Shown: piece after piece, positions 8,457 to 15,924 of the stretch
How the letters are laid out: each line of letters starts with the position of its first letter
Numbering within the stretch: position 1 is the stretch's first letter
DNA from: Streptomyces sp. NBRC 110028
Lineage (GTDB): Bacteria > Actinomycetota > Actinomycetes > Streptomycetales > Streptomycetaceae
Direction of reading: 5' to 3'
DNA length: 45,264 bases
Assembly (NCBI RefSeq): GCF_001417735.1
Contig: NZ_BBUZ01000053.1
Span: 1-45,264, forward strand
Program-made: the position numbers and the translations under genes
The notes under the pieces: model-generated
The model's input: only the letters and a program-made list of their open reading frames with translations
Database searches by the model: none
What the model was told of the DNA's origin: nothing

Positions 8457-8843
8457 ATGGCAGACAAGAACAGTCGGCGGCACCGCCCCGGGATCCGGGT
8501 CCGCCGCGTGTACGACACCCCGGAGCCGGACGACGGCACCCGTGTCCTGGTGGACCGGATCTGGCCGCGCGGCCTGGCGAAGGAAGACGCCCGGCTGGAC
8601 GAATGGGCCAAGGCCGCCGCGCCCTCGACCGAGCTGCGCCGCTGGTACGGACACGAGCCGGAGCGGTTCGCGGAGTTCGCCCGGCGGTATCGCGCGGAGC
8701 TGGCCGAACCGGAGCGCCGCGAGGCCGTGGACCACCTCCGCGAGCTGGCCGGGCAGGGCACCCTCACGCTCCTCACGGCCGTGAAGGACCTGAGCCACGG
8801 CCACGTGGGCCTCCTGGCGGACGCGGTACGCGGCCACCGCTGA
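8457..8843 (+). CDS. DUF488-family protein
   Basis: Small soluble protein of 128 residues. The segments VRRVYDTPEPDDGTRVLVDRIWPRG (residues 15-39), LRRWYGHEPERFAEFARRY and TLTLLTAVKD are the conserved parts of DUF488, a family with no settled biochemical role. The full length is present. It is transcribed away from the flavin-oxidoreductase gene and converges on apbE, with 21 nt between stops. Confidence 0.88.
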   Translation: MADKNSRRHRPGIRVRRVYDTPEPDDGTRVLVDRIWPRGLAKEDARLDEWAKAAAPSTELRRWYGHEPERFAEFARRYRAELAEPERREAVDHLRELAGQGTLTLLTAVKDLSHGHVGLLADAVRGHR

Positions 8844-8864
8844 CCGCCGGCAGACGCACTCCGG

Positions 8865-9653
8865 TCACGAGACGCACAGCTCAGCCGAAAAACGCGCGAA
8901 ACCGCTTGTCTGCCACGTCGTCCCCTCCGCCGTCACCGCGAACGCCTCCGCGCCCGGCTGCCGCTGCAGCCACGGGCGGGCGCGCTCGGCGCCCATCGCG
9001 CAGGCCGCCGTCGCCCAGGCGTCCGCCTCCGTCAAGCTGGTGCCGATCACCGTCACCGAGGCGAGGCCGTCCGCCGGGGGGCGGCCGGTGTGGGGGTCCA
9101 GGATGTGGCAGCCCCGCTCGGCCGGGCCCGAGGTGGCCACCGCCAGCTCGCCGTGCGCCTCCACCACCGCCAGCAGCTCACCGCGCCGCCTCGGGTCGGC
9201 GATGCCCACCCGCCACGGACCGCCGTGGACCTGCACGTCGCCGCCGCCGTTGACGCACACCGAACCGGCGCCCGCCGAGGCCAGCATCCGGGCGGCGCGC
9301 TCGACGGCCCAGCCCTTGACCAGGCCGGTCGGATCGGCCCGCTGCCCGGCGTAGCGCGCGGTGAACCAGCCGTCGCTGCGGTACGAGATCTCCTCGCACA
9401 GGTCCAGCACGTCCCGTACCTCCGGTTCGCAACTCGACAGCGTCAGCTCCCCGCGTCCCAGACGGCTGATCTGGCTGTCCTGGCGGTACGTGGAGAACAG
9501 CTCGTCCACCCGGTGCAGCCCCACCACGGCCCCGTCCAGCGCGGCCAGCACCCGGGGCCGGTCGGCGTCGTGGACCTCGCGCAGGTCGAAGGAGAAGACG
9601 GTGCCCATGACGTGTTCGACATGGCGCAGGGACTGGTCATCGCCGTACGTCAT
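8865..9653 (-). CDS. apbE: FAD:protein FMN transferase (ApbE family)
   Basis: Attaches FMN covalently to a Thr of a target protein, using FAD and magnesium. Protein of 262 residues, shorter than lipoprotein forms and without a signal peptide. Visible motifs are MGTVFSFDLR near the N-terminus, DPTGLVKGWAVERA, NGGGDVQ, HILDPHTGRPP and the metal-binding TEADAWATAA. The gene overlaps the upstream FMN-binding-protein gene by 4 nt, so the likely substrate is encoded next door. With the reductase gene upstream it forms a three-gene module. Confidence 0.93.
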   Translation of the reverse strand: MTYGDDQSLRHVEHVMGTVFSFDLREVHDADRPRVLAALDGAVVGLHRVDELFSTYRQDSQISRLGRGELTLSSCEPEVRDVLDLCEEISYRSDGWFTARYAGQRADPTGLVKGWAVERAARMLASAGAGSVCVNGGGDVQVHGGPWRVGIADPRRRGELLAVVEAHGELAVATSGPAERGCHILDPHTGRPPADGLASVTVIGTSLTEADAWATAACAMGAERARPWLQRQPGAEAFAVTAEGTTWQTSGFARFSAELCVS

Positions 9654-10096
9654 TTGGTACCCGCCTTGTCGAGAGCGCTCTGCAAGGACTTGGAGTAGCC
9701 CTCGCTGGTGTACGTCGCACCGGAGACGGTGTCGACCTTCGCGGCGGACACCGCCTGCTGGTTGAGCTGGGGGATGGAGTCCTTGGCGATCTGGTCGCTG
9801 CGCGGTCCGGAGTTCGGCGTCTTGACGGCCTGCGCGGCGGTGATCTTCCCGCCGCTCATGGTCACGCTGACCTGCACCGGCCCGTACTGCGTGTCGACGA
9901 CGTCACCGGTGACGGTCTGCCCGCCCCCGCCCGCACCCGGCGCGGTGGCCGCGACGGGCGGCGGGGCCTGCCCGGCCGGGGGCCCGGCGACGTTCTGGCC
10001 GCCGGCGGGCTGCTTCAGCGCGAGCAGCGCCACCACACCGGCGACGGTGGCGGCCGTGCCCAGGACGATACGGCGCAGCGGATGTTTCCTCTTCAT
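9650..10096 (-). CDS. Exported FMN-binding-domain protein
   Basis: Protein of 148 residues. Residues 5-28 form a basic N-terminus and hydrophobic segment (signal or anchor), residues 29-60 are a Pro/Gly/Ala linker, and residues 61-148 are an FMN_bind domain. DTVSGATYTS (residues 122-131) matches the flavinylation motif, with Thr128 as the expected FMN attachment site, as in NqrC and RnfG. It probably passes electrons from the membrane reductase encoded upstream to an external acceptor. It is followed, with a 4-nt overlap, by apbE. Confidence 0.92.
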   Translation of the reverse strand: MKRKHPLRRIVLGTAATVAGVVALLALKQPAGGQNVAGPPAGQAPPPVAATAPGAGGGGQTVTGDVVDTQYGPVQVSVTMSGGKITAAQAVKTPNSGPRSDQIAKDSIPQLNQQAVSAAKVDTVSGATYTSEGYSKSLQSALDKAGTK

Positions 10097-10110
10097 GGCT
10101 CCACCTCAGG

Positions 10111-11481
10111 TCACAGCTCGAAGGATTCATGATGGATACGGCGGTCGGGGACCCCCGCGTCGTGCAGCGCCTCGTACGCGTGCTCGGTCAGGCCCGGAGG
10201 CCCGCACAGATAGACGTCGTGCTCGTCGATGTCGGGCAGCAGCGCCCGCAGCCGCTCCGCGCTGATCTCCGGCCGGGCCCCGTCCGGGCCGTTGACGGCG
10301 TACAGCAGCCGGGCGTCGCGCTCGGTCGCGATCTGCTTCAGCTCGCTCCACAGCGCCAAGTCCTCGATGGTCCGGGCGCGGTAGAGCAGGGTCAGGTCGC
10401 CGCCCTTGCCGGGCAGCGTCTCGAACAGGGCCCGGATCGGGGTGATGCCCGCCCCACCGGCGATCATCAGCACCTTGCCCTGGCTGCGGCGGGACGCGGT
10501 CATCGCCCCGTACGGCCCCTCCGCCCACACCCGGGTCCCCGGCTTCAGCTCGGCGAGCCCCGTGCTGTGCCCGCCCACCGCCTTCACCGTGATCCGCAGC
10601 AGGTTGGGCCGGGGCGGGGCGGACAGCGAGTACGGATGGGAGCCCCACCGCAGCCCCGGGGCCAGGAACCGCCACCGGAAGAACTGCCCGGCCTCCGCGC
10701 CGATCCGGTGCAGCTTGCGCCCCTTGATCAGCACCGAGACGATCCCGGGCGCCTCCTGGACGACCGCCTCCACCCGCATCCGGTGCCGCAGGTTCAGCCG
10801 CAGCGGCACCAGTAGCCGGTACCAGATCGCCAGCGCGCTGACCGCGCCGTACAGCACGTACCACGCGGTCTGCGCCGTCATGTCGCCCACGAACTCGGCG
10901 CCGTTGCTGAGCTGGTGCCAGAAGGTCAGGAAGACGGCGGCGTAGGTGAGCAGATGCAGGTAGTACCAGACCTCGTACGGGAGCCTCCGGCGCACCATCC
11001 CGGCCGAGACCAGCCCGATCACCACCAGGGTCACCGTGCCGGCCGTCGCTTCGAGCATGTCGGGGAAGGTGAGCACCATCGTCTCGGTCTGCGCGACGAA
11101 CGAGACGCCGGCCTGGGTCGCGTACCCCGCGATGATCAGGCCCACATGGGCGAGGATCAGGCACAGCGCGTACCGCCCGCTCATCGCGTGCCACCGCGCC
11201 ACCCGGTCCGACCCCACCCGCCGCTCCAGCGCGGGCACCCGCGCCATCTGCAGCACCACCAGCGCCAGGACGTACCCGGCGAGCAGTCCGCTGAGCCGCC
11301 CGGCACCGTTCAGCCAGGCGGCGTTGCCGGTGACGTTCGGGGTGTTCATCCACCACAGCGACAGCACCGCGGCCGCCCCTGCCCAGCTCAGCAGCACCAG
11401 CGGCACGGCGGGGGAGCGCCGTGGCCGAATCTGGCGCAGGGCCAGCCGCCGACCGGCCCGGCTGTTCAATAGCGTCGTCAC
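10111..11481 (-). CDS. Ferric reductase-like transmembrane flavoprotein
   Basis: Protein of 456 residues: about six membrane helices with haem-ligand-type His residues in the first half (ferric reductase-like domain), then a ferredoxin-reductase-like module. FAD site: HPYSLSAPP; NAD(P) site: MIAGGAGITPIRALFE; the C-terminus has the conserved CGPPG and ends HHESFEL. It should move electrons from cytosolic NAD(P)H across the membrane. The GTG at 11481 is chosen because GGAAGGGG lies about 9 nt upstream; the longer frame to 11544 adds 21 unlike residues. First gene of the module with the FMN-binding protein and ApbE. Confidence 0.92.
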   Translation of the reverse strand: MTTLLNSRAGRRLALRQIRPRRSPAVPLVLLSWAGAAAVLSLWWMNTPNVTGNAAWLNGAGRLSGLLAGYVLALVVLQMARVPALERRVGSDRVARWHAMSGRYALCLILAHVGLIIAGYATQAGVSFVAQTETMVLTFPDMLEATAGTVTLVVIGLVSAGMVRRRLPYEVWYYLHLLTYAAVFLTFWHQLSNGAEFVGDMTAQTAWYVLYGAVSALAIWYRLLVPLRLNLRHRMRVEAVVQEAPGIVSVLIKGRKLHRIGAEAGQFFRWRFLAPGLRWGSHPYSLSAPPRPNLLRITVKAVGGHSTGLAELKPGTRVWAEGPYGAMTASRRSQGKVLMIAGGAGITPIRALFETLPGKGGDLTLLYRARTIEDLALWSELKQIATERDARLLYAVNGPDGARPEISAERLRALLPDIDEHDVYLCGPPGLTEHAYEALHDAGVPDRRIHHESFEL

Positions 11482-11675
11482 GGCCCGTCCCCTTCCTATG
11501 GCTCCGGTGCACAGGGGTACGGCTGGGAGCGGACGATGACTCAAAGGCCGACGGAATTCACAAATTTGCGGTACGCGCCCTCGAACTCCATGGCTTCGAG
11601 GGAGCCGATGGACCGGGACACGAACCGGTACGGCTGATCAGCCGAACGTCACGGCGCCCCCCGCAAGACGACTCC

Positions 11676-12713
11676 TCAGCCACCGGAACACGTACGGCAG
11701 GCGTCCCCCCGACCGGGGTCGTAGGGGGCGCCGCACACGCAGCGGGGCCAGCCCAGGCAGGAGGGGCACTGGGTGTGGGGATCGGCGACGGGGCGGCCGC
11801 AGGTGCCGCCCCGGCCTTCGCATTCGCGGTGCGGCGGGCGGTAGGCGACCGCTTGGGCCGGGGTGCGGTTGGTGGCCGTGGGCGCGGCCTGCGCCTGGTT
11901 CTCGGCCCGGTCGTCATCCTCGTCGGGGCGGCGGTCGGGGCCGTGGCCGGGCAGGAGCCATCCGCCACGGCAGACGCCGCACGGCTGGTCGTCCTCGGTC
12001 GGCCGGTCGGCCGGGGCGGGGTGCCAGCCGTCTTCGCACCGCCCCGCACACGAGGTGGCCGCCAGCAGCCACATCGCGACATCGTCGGGCCGGTAACCGT
12101 CCTCTCCCGCGTCGGCTTCACGTTCGAGGGGCCGGCCGGCCCACGTGGTCCACCAGCGGCGCTCGATCCGCGCGATCAGCCGGGTGGCGGGCTGCCGGAG
12201 CAGCTCCTCGCGCACGGTCTGCACAACGGCCGGGGGCACGCCGCCCCCGCAGGCGCGCAGCAGCTTGCCCGGCAGCGCGGAGAGAACGGCGCGGACGGGG
12301 TCGGTGGTGGTGGCCGTGCGCCGGCAGGCATCGCACTGGTCCCAGGCACGGGGGTAGTAGGTGCGCGTCCAGCGGCGGTGCTTGTCCTTGCGCTTGTCGG
12401 GCTCGACGCGGGTGGGGGCCTCGGCGGAGGCCGGGCGCTCGGACAGCGGCGCGGAGCAGGTGCGGCAGCGGCCCTGGCAACCGCGGCAGGGCCTGCCCTC
12501 CTGGTCGGTGACCGCCTGGCACACCGGGCACTCCCGGCGGCAGACCGTGCACAGATGGTCCTCCGGATGCGGCTGCGGCAGCCAGCGCTGCTCACCCTGA
12601 CACCGCACGCACTTCCGGGTGTCGATGTCCTCGAGGTGGGTGGGGAGGGTCGGCCGGCCAGGGCACTGGTCGCACTGGACGATGGCCCGGTCGGTGTTGC
12701 GGTGCAGGATCAC
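11676..12713 (-). CDS. Cysteine-rich multi-zinc-ribbon protein of unknown function
   Basis: Protein of 345 residues with about 27 Cys, ten of them pairs in CxxC form (CDQC, CVRC, CTVC, CPVC, CRGC, CRTC, CDAC, CGVC, CPSC, CRTC). They form an N-terminal block (about residues 12-100) and a C-terminal block (about 230-345), with a helical, Arg-rich middle (LIARIERRWWTTWAGRPLERE) between. This suggests four or more zinc-ribbon units on either side of a folded core. I do not recognise the family. The GTG at 12713 has GGGAG 8 nt upstream. It diverges from another CxxC-containing gene at 12831. Confidence 0.7.
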   Translation of the reverse strand: MILHRNTDRAIVQCDQCPGRPTLPTHLEDIDTRKCVRCQGEQRWLPQPHPEDHLCTVCRRECPVCQAVTDQEGRPCRGCQGRCRTCSAPLSERPASAEAPTRVEPDKRKDKHRRWTRTYYPRAWDQCDACRRTATTTDPVRAVLSALPGKLLRACGGGVPPAVVQTVREELLRQPATRLIARIERRWWTTWAGRPLEREADAGEDGYRPDDVAMWLLAATSCAGRCEDGWHPAPADRPTEDDQPCGVCRGGWLLPGHGPDRRPDEDDDRAENQAQAAPTATNRTPAQAVAYRPPHRECEGRGGTCGRPVADPHTQCPSCLGWPRCVCGAPYDPGRGDACRTCSGG

Positions 12714-12830
12714 GCGGCGCTCCCGGCGTGGTGGACGGAGGCGAGTCGACCAGCCTAGCGGGTGGCCCGGAAGTCGGCGGATTACGGAGTCGTATGATCG
12801 CTGACCACGTCGTTCGTTGTAAGGAATCCC

Positions 12831-13415
12831 ATGTCCATGCCGCCCCCGCCGCAGGGGAACCCGTACGCTTCCGCGCCGCCGCAGGGGAACCCGTACGCCT
12901 CCGCCCCGCCCCAGGGGAACCCGTACGCCGCCGCGCCGCCCCAGACCCCGTACGGGCACCCGCAACCGGCACCCGGCTACCCCCAGGCACACCAGATGCC
13001 CGGTTACGGCCAGCCGATGGCCGGGGTTCCGCAGCCGCCCACCTGCCGGATCTGCGCGGCGTATCCGGCGGTGGAGGTCACCATCCGCGGCCACGTCGGC
13101 ATGCTGCTGATGATGCGGTTCCTGAAGTGGCAGGGCCCGTTCTGCCGTACGTGCGGTACGGCGATGCGTCGGCAGGCGACGACCAACACGCTGTGGCAGG
13201 GCTGGTGGAGCCCGTTCTCGCTGTTCATCTTCAACCCGTACACGATCATCAACAACCTGGTGGTCCGGGGGAAGCTCAACAAGCTCCCGGAGCCGGGACC
13301 CGCCACCCATGTGGCGCGCCCCGACCCCGGAAAGTCCGTGCTTCAGCGCCCGGCGTCGTACGTCGCGCTGGTGCCCATCCTCTGGTTCCTGTTCCTCATC
13401 GTCCGAGGCGGCTAG
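12831..13415 (+). CDS. Zinc-ribbon membrane protein with Pro/Gln-rich N-terminal repeats
   Basis: Protein of 194 residues. Residues 4-75 are a low-complexity tail with three copies of PPQGNPYAxA. Then come two CxxC pairs (CRIC and CRTC, about 35 residues apart) likely to bind one zinc, a hydrophobic stretch around WWSPFSLFIFNPYTIINN, and a C-terminal membrane helix (YVALVPILWFLFLIV). Such layouts are common in actinomycete proteins of unknown role. Ribosome site AAGGA lies 5 nt before the ATG at 12831. The 3' end overlaps the convergent efflux gene by 20 nt. Confidence 0.75.
   Translation: MSMPPPPQGNPYASAPPQGNPYASAPPQGNPYAAAPPQTPYGHPQPAPGYPQAHQMPGYGQPMAGVPQPPTCRICAAYPAVEVTIRGHVGMLLMMRFLKWQGPFCRTCGTAMRRQATTNTLWQGWWSPFSLFIFNPYTIINNLVVRGKLNKLPEPGPATHVARPDPGKSVLQRPASYVALVPILWFLFLIVRGG
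12852..12928 (+). repeat. 30-nt coding tandem repeats, three copies
   Basis: The core CAGGGGAACCCGTACGC starts at 12852, 12882 and 12912, an exact 30-nt period encoding ten residues per unit. A decayed fourth copy follows at about 12942 (CAGACCCCGTACG). Confidence 0.9.
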
Positions 13416-14553
13416 CCGACGCCGGCCGCGCCAGGCCCGCCACGGCGAAGGCCAGTGCCACCAGCAGCGCGCTCACCCAGACCGGCGAGCGGTAGCCCAG
13501 CCCCGCGCCCAGCGTGAGCCCGCCGAGAGCCGGACCGACCGCCGCGCCCACATTGAGCGCGGCGGTCGCGAACGCCCCGCCCAGCGCGGGCGCTTCGGCC
13601 GCCGCGTACAGCGCCCGCGTGATCAGCGTGGACCCCACACCGAACGACAGCGCGCCCTGCACCAGCACCAACACGATCGCCACCCCCGGCTGGTCCGCGC
13701 CCACCGACAGCAGCAGCCAGCCGACGAGCAGGGCCGCCCCGCCCGGCACCAGCACCAGCATCGGCCGGGCGTCCGACCACCGCCCGGCGACCGTCACCCC
13801 GGCGAACGACCCGAACCCGAACAGCGCCAGCACGACCGGCACCCAGGACTCGTTCAGGCCGCTCACGTTCGTGATGAGCGGCGTCAGAAAGGTGAAGGTG
13901 CAGAACGTCGCCGCGTTCACCAGCATCCCCAGCCCCAGCGTCACCAGCAGCCGGGGACCGCGCAGCGCCCGCAGCTCACCGCGTGCGCTCGGCGCCTTTG
14001 TGGCCTGAGGCCGGTGCGGTACGGACCGTACGATCGCGAAGAGAGCCGGTACGGAGACGAGCGCCACCGCCCAGAACGCCGAACGCCACCCCCAGACCTG
14101 CCCCAGCACGGCCCCGGCCGGAACCCCGGCCACACACGCGAGCGTGACCCCGCCCAGCAACGCGGACGTGGCCCGCCCCTTGGCACTCGGCTCGACCATC
14201 CCGGTCGCCGTCGCGAGCCCCACGGCCAGGAACCCGGCATTGGCCAGCGCCCCCAGCACCCGGGTGGCCAGCAACACGGCGAAGCTGGTGGTGAGGGCAC
14301 CGACGACATGGACGGCCACGAAGGCCGTCAGAAACACCAGCAGCGCGCGGCGCTGTGGCCACCGCATGCTGAGGAGCGCCATCAACGGCGCCCCCACGAT
14401 CATCCCCACCGCGAACGCCGACGTCAGCGCGCCCGCGGCGGGGATGGACACATTCAGATCGCTTGCGATGTCCGGTACGAGACCGGACAGCATGAATTCG
14501 GATGTCCCTTGGGCGAAGACCGCCAGTCCCAGGACGTAGATGGCATAAGGCAT
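13396..14553 (-). CDS. MFS efflux transporter, Cmx/CmlR (chloramphenicol) type
   Basis: Twelve-helix major facilitator protein of 385 residues. The N-terminus MPYAIYVLGLAVFAQGTSEFMLSGLVPDIA is characteristic of the Cmx/CmlR/CmlA-like chloramphenicol exporters, and helix-4 region LATRVLGALANAGFLAVGLA also fits. Drug range cannot be read from sequence. I start at the ATG at 14553, preceded by GGAG with 6-nt spacing; the longer frame to 14622 adds residues unlike the family. It lies downstream of the DUF397 gene on the same strand and is preceded by a 9-codon ORF and RNA pairings that could hide its ribosome site (see next entries), so drug-inducible expression is likely. Confidence 0.88.
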   Translation of the reverse strand: MPYAIYVLGLAVFAQGTSEFMLSGLVPDIASDLNVSIPAAGALTSAFAVGMIVGAPLMALLSMRWPQRRALLVFLTAFVAVHVVGALTTSFAVLLATRVLGALANAGFLAVGLATATGMVEPSAKGRATSALLGGVTLACVAGVPAGAVLGQVWGWRSAFWAVALVSVPALFAIVRSVPHRPQATKAPSARGELRALRGPRLLVTLGLGMLVNAATFCTFTFLTPLITNVSGLNESWVPVVLALFGFGSFAGVTVAGRWSDARPMLVLVPGGAALLVGWLLLSVGADQPGVAIVLVLVQGALSFGVGSTLITRALYAAAEAPALGGAFATAALNVGAAVGPALGGLTLGAGLGYRSPVWVSALLVALAFAVAGLARPASASRLGR

Positions 14554-14653
14554 GAAGGCTCCATGCATCGGCTCGAAGAAGAGAAGAGGGCCGATGACCG
14601 GATGGTTCGGTGAAGGCGCCACCGAACGAACCGGTGGCTAGAGCCTGGATGCC
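14549..14653 (-). promoter_or_regulatory. Probable translational attenuator of the efflux gene
   Basis: In the minus-strand RNA, GGCATCCAGGCTC (14653-14641, within the leader ORF) can pair with GAGCCTTCATGCC (14561-14549), which holds part of the ribosome site and the AUG of the efflux gene: 5 plus 6 base pairs around a 2x2 loop. Between them lie two mutually exclusive hairpins, CCACCG/CGGTGG (14637-14632 with 14624-14619) and GTTCGGTG/CACCGAAC (14627-14620 with 14612-14605). A ribosome held on the leader would free the start site. Pairings are by eye; no energy was calculated. Confidence 0.5.
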
Positions 14654-14667
14654 TCGGGACTGGACAT
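14638..14667 (-). CDS. Candidate leader peptide MSSPEASRL
   Basis: Nine codons plus TAG, between the DUF397 stop and the efflux gene. No clear ribosome site; instead TAAGCT (14680-14675) lies 7 nt before the ATG and could be a -10 element giving a leaderless transcript, or the DUF397 ribosomes could restart here. Its codons 5-9 form the strand that can pair with the efflux start site. The cmlA chloramphenicol-exporter leader of Gram-negative integrons also has nine codons (MSTSKNADK), which supports the reading by analogy only. Confidence 0.4.
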   Translation of the reverse strand: MSSPEASRL

Positions 14668-14677
14668 GGCGGCTAGC

Positions 14678-14926
14678 TTAACCCCGGTCCGCCGCCGTGT
14701 GGGTCACGAAGGAAGCCCATGCGGTGGGGGAGAAGGCGAGCTGGGGCCCCTGCTTGTCCTTGGAGTCCCGCACGTGGATGGTGTCCGGGCAGGCGGCTAC
14801 CTCTACGCATTCGTCGCCGTCGCTTCCGCTGTAAGTGGACTTGTGCCAGGAGAGGGCGACCTCTACGCAGCTGTCGCCGTCGCCGGTGGAGTAGCTGCTT
14901 TTGAACCAGGCCAGTTCGCTGCTCAT
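14678..14926 (-). CDS. DUF397 protein with duplicated N-terminal motif
   Basis: Small acidic protein of 82 residues. DUF397 proteins sit beside XRE/DUF5753 regulators in Streptomyces, as at the whiJ locus, and probably modulate them. Here the usual opening motif occurs twice: WFKSSYSTGDGDSCVEVA (residues 7-24) and WHKSTYSGSDGDECVEVA (27-44), followed by a single copy of the rest (VRDSKD, FSPTAWASFV). The gene overlaps the regulator's stop by 4 nt (ATGA), so both are made together. Its own TAA stop falls in a -10-like element before the efflux leader ORF. Confidence 0.9.
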   Translation of the reverse strand: MSSELAWFKSSYSTGDGDSCVEVALSWHKSTYSGSDGDECVEVAACPDTIHVRDSKDKQGPQLAFSPTAWASFVTHTAADRG

Positions 14927-15756
14927 AGCGCTCCTCGGATCTGCTTCAGCAGGCTCACGGAGTCCCCAGAGGTGAGAGCCTGTGAACGCAGTTTCGCATA
15001 CCGCATCTGGAGCACGCTGACGTCCTTACGGTCAGAAATCAGCAAACCGCCTCGCTGAGCTTCGGAGTATCCGAACCACTCGTTATCCGGGGTCTCCAGC
15101 AACCGGATGGGTCCATTCAGCCCCGCGTGCTCCTCGCACACCAGCGGCATGAGCTGGAGCTCGATGTTCCGGAGGGCGGCGTGCTCCAGGAGGTGGTCAA
15201 CGAGCTCTCGGGTCACGTCCGCACCACCGGTGCGGCGCCGGATCAGCGCCTCCTCGATGATGAAGCTGAACGCGGTGTTGGGCCTCTCACGGAGCAGGCG
15301 TTGACGCTCTTGGCGAGCAGCGAGCTGGGCCTCGATCTGCTCGTCGGCGAGCGGCGGCACGCCACTGTCGAAGACCGCACGTGCATACGCCTCCGTCTGC
15401 AAGAGCCCAGGGATCGCCCTGCACTCGTACATGCAGATGCTGATCGCCTGTTCCTCCAGCGCGGCCCACTGCCGGAACCACGCCGCCAAGCCCGGCTTCC
15501 GCACCAGACACTTCGCCGCCGCCCGCAGCACCCCGAACGCATCGAGCACGTCCTCCGCCCGGTCCACGTACTCCCGTTGCGGGAACCGCCGACCCTGTTC
15601 GATCGAGGCCTGTGTCTGGACCGAGTACTGGAGCAGCGGGGCCAGTTGCTCCTGGGTGTAGCCCGCTCGTTCTCGGAAGACCTTGACGATCGCCCCGAAC
15701 GTCTTGAGGCTGTCCGTGGACTCCGGTTCGTTGTTGCCGCACGAGTTGTCGGCCAT
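14923..15756 (-). CDS. XRE-family regulator with DUF5753 domain (WhiJ-like)
   Basis: Protein of 277 residues. The helix-turn-helix lies at about residues 17-70 (LKTFGAIVKVFRERAGYTQEQLA, then the recognition part VQTQASIEQGRRFP). The C-terminal DUF5753 domain contains the hallmark ECRAIPGLLQTEAYARAV and ends SVSLLKQIRGAL. WhiJ-like regulators repress development or antibiotic genes and are thought to be relieved by their DUF397 partner. The downstream DUF397 gene overlaps it, and an anti-sigma-like ATPase gene diverges from it 168 nt away, completing the usual trio. Confidence 0.92.
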   Translation of the reverse strand: MADNSCGNNEPESTDSLKTFGAIVKVFRERAGYTQEQLAPLLQYSVQTQASIEQGRRFPQREYVDRAEDVLDAFGVLRAAAKCLVRKPGLAAWFRQWAALEEQAISICMYECRAIPGLLQTEAYARAVFDSGVPPLADEQIEAQLAARQERQRLLRERPNTAFSFIIEEALIRRRTGGADVTRELVDHLLEHAALRNIELQLMPLVCEEHAGLNGPIRLLETPDNEWFGYSEAQRGGLLISDRKDVSVLQMRYAKLRSQALTSGDSVSLLKQIRGAL

Positions 15757-15834
15757 CGTCGGCCACCTCCGATGGTGCCTGGTGTACTGAACCTGACTAT
15801 CTGCCCAACTCGGCCATGGTCACGGTCCGTTATG

Positions 15835-15879
15835 CGTACAGTCCACCAGCCGCACTCGTACAGTGACGCAGAGTACGAG
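15835..15879. promoter_or_regulatory. Candidate operator between divergent WhiJ-like and ATPase genes
   Basis: CGTACAGT occurs twice, at 15835-15842 and 15857-15864, 22 bp apart (two helical turns). The second copy overlaps the inverted repeat CTCGTAC (15855-15861) / GTACGAG (15873-15879). Position and symmetry fit a regulator site, most simply for the adjacent XRE protein. Confidence 0.4.
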
Positions 15880-15924
15880 GAGGTGATCTGGCCTGGTCAT
15901 TCGCCGAACCGCAACGGTGACGCC

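Noticed and set aside
15127..15924. Long open frame upstream of the anti-sigma-like ATPase
   Set aside because: It is antisense to the XRE regulator gene; the ATPase domain starts only after 15925.
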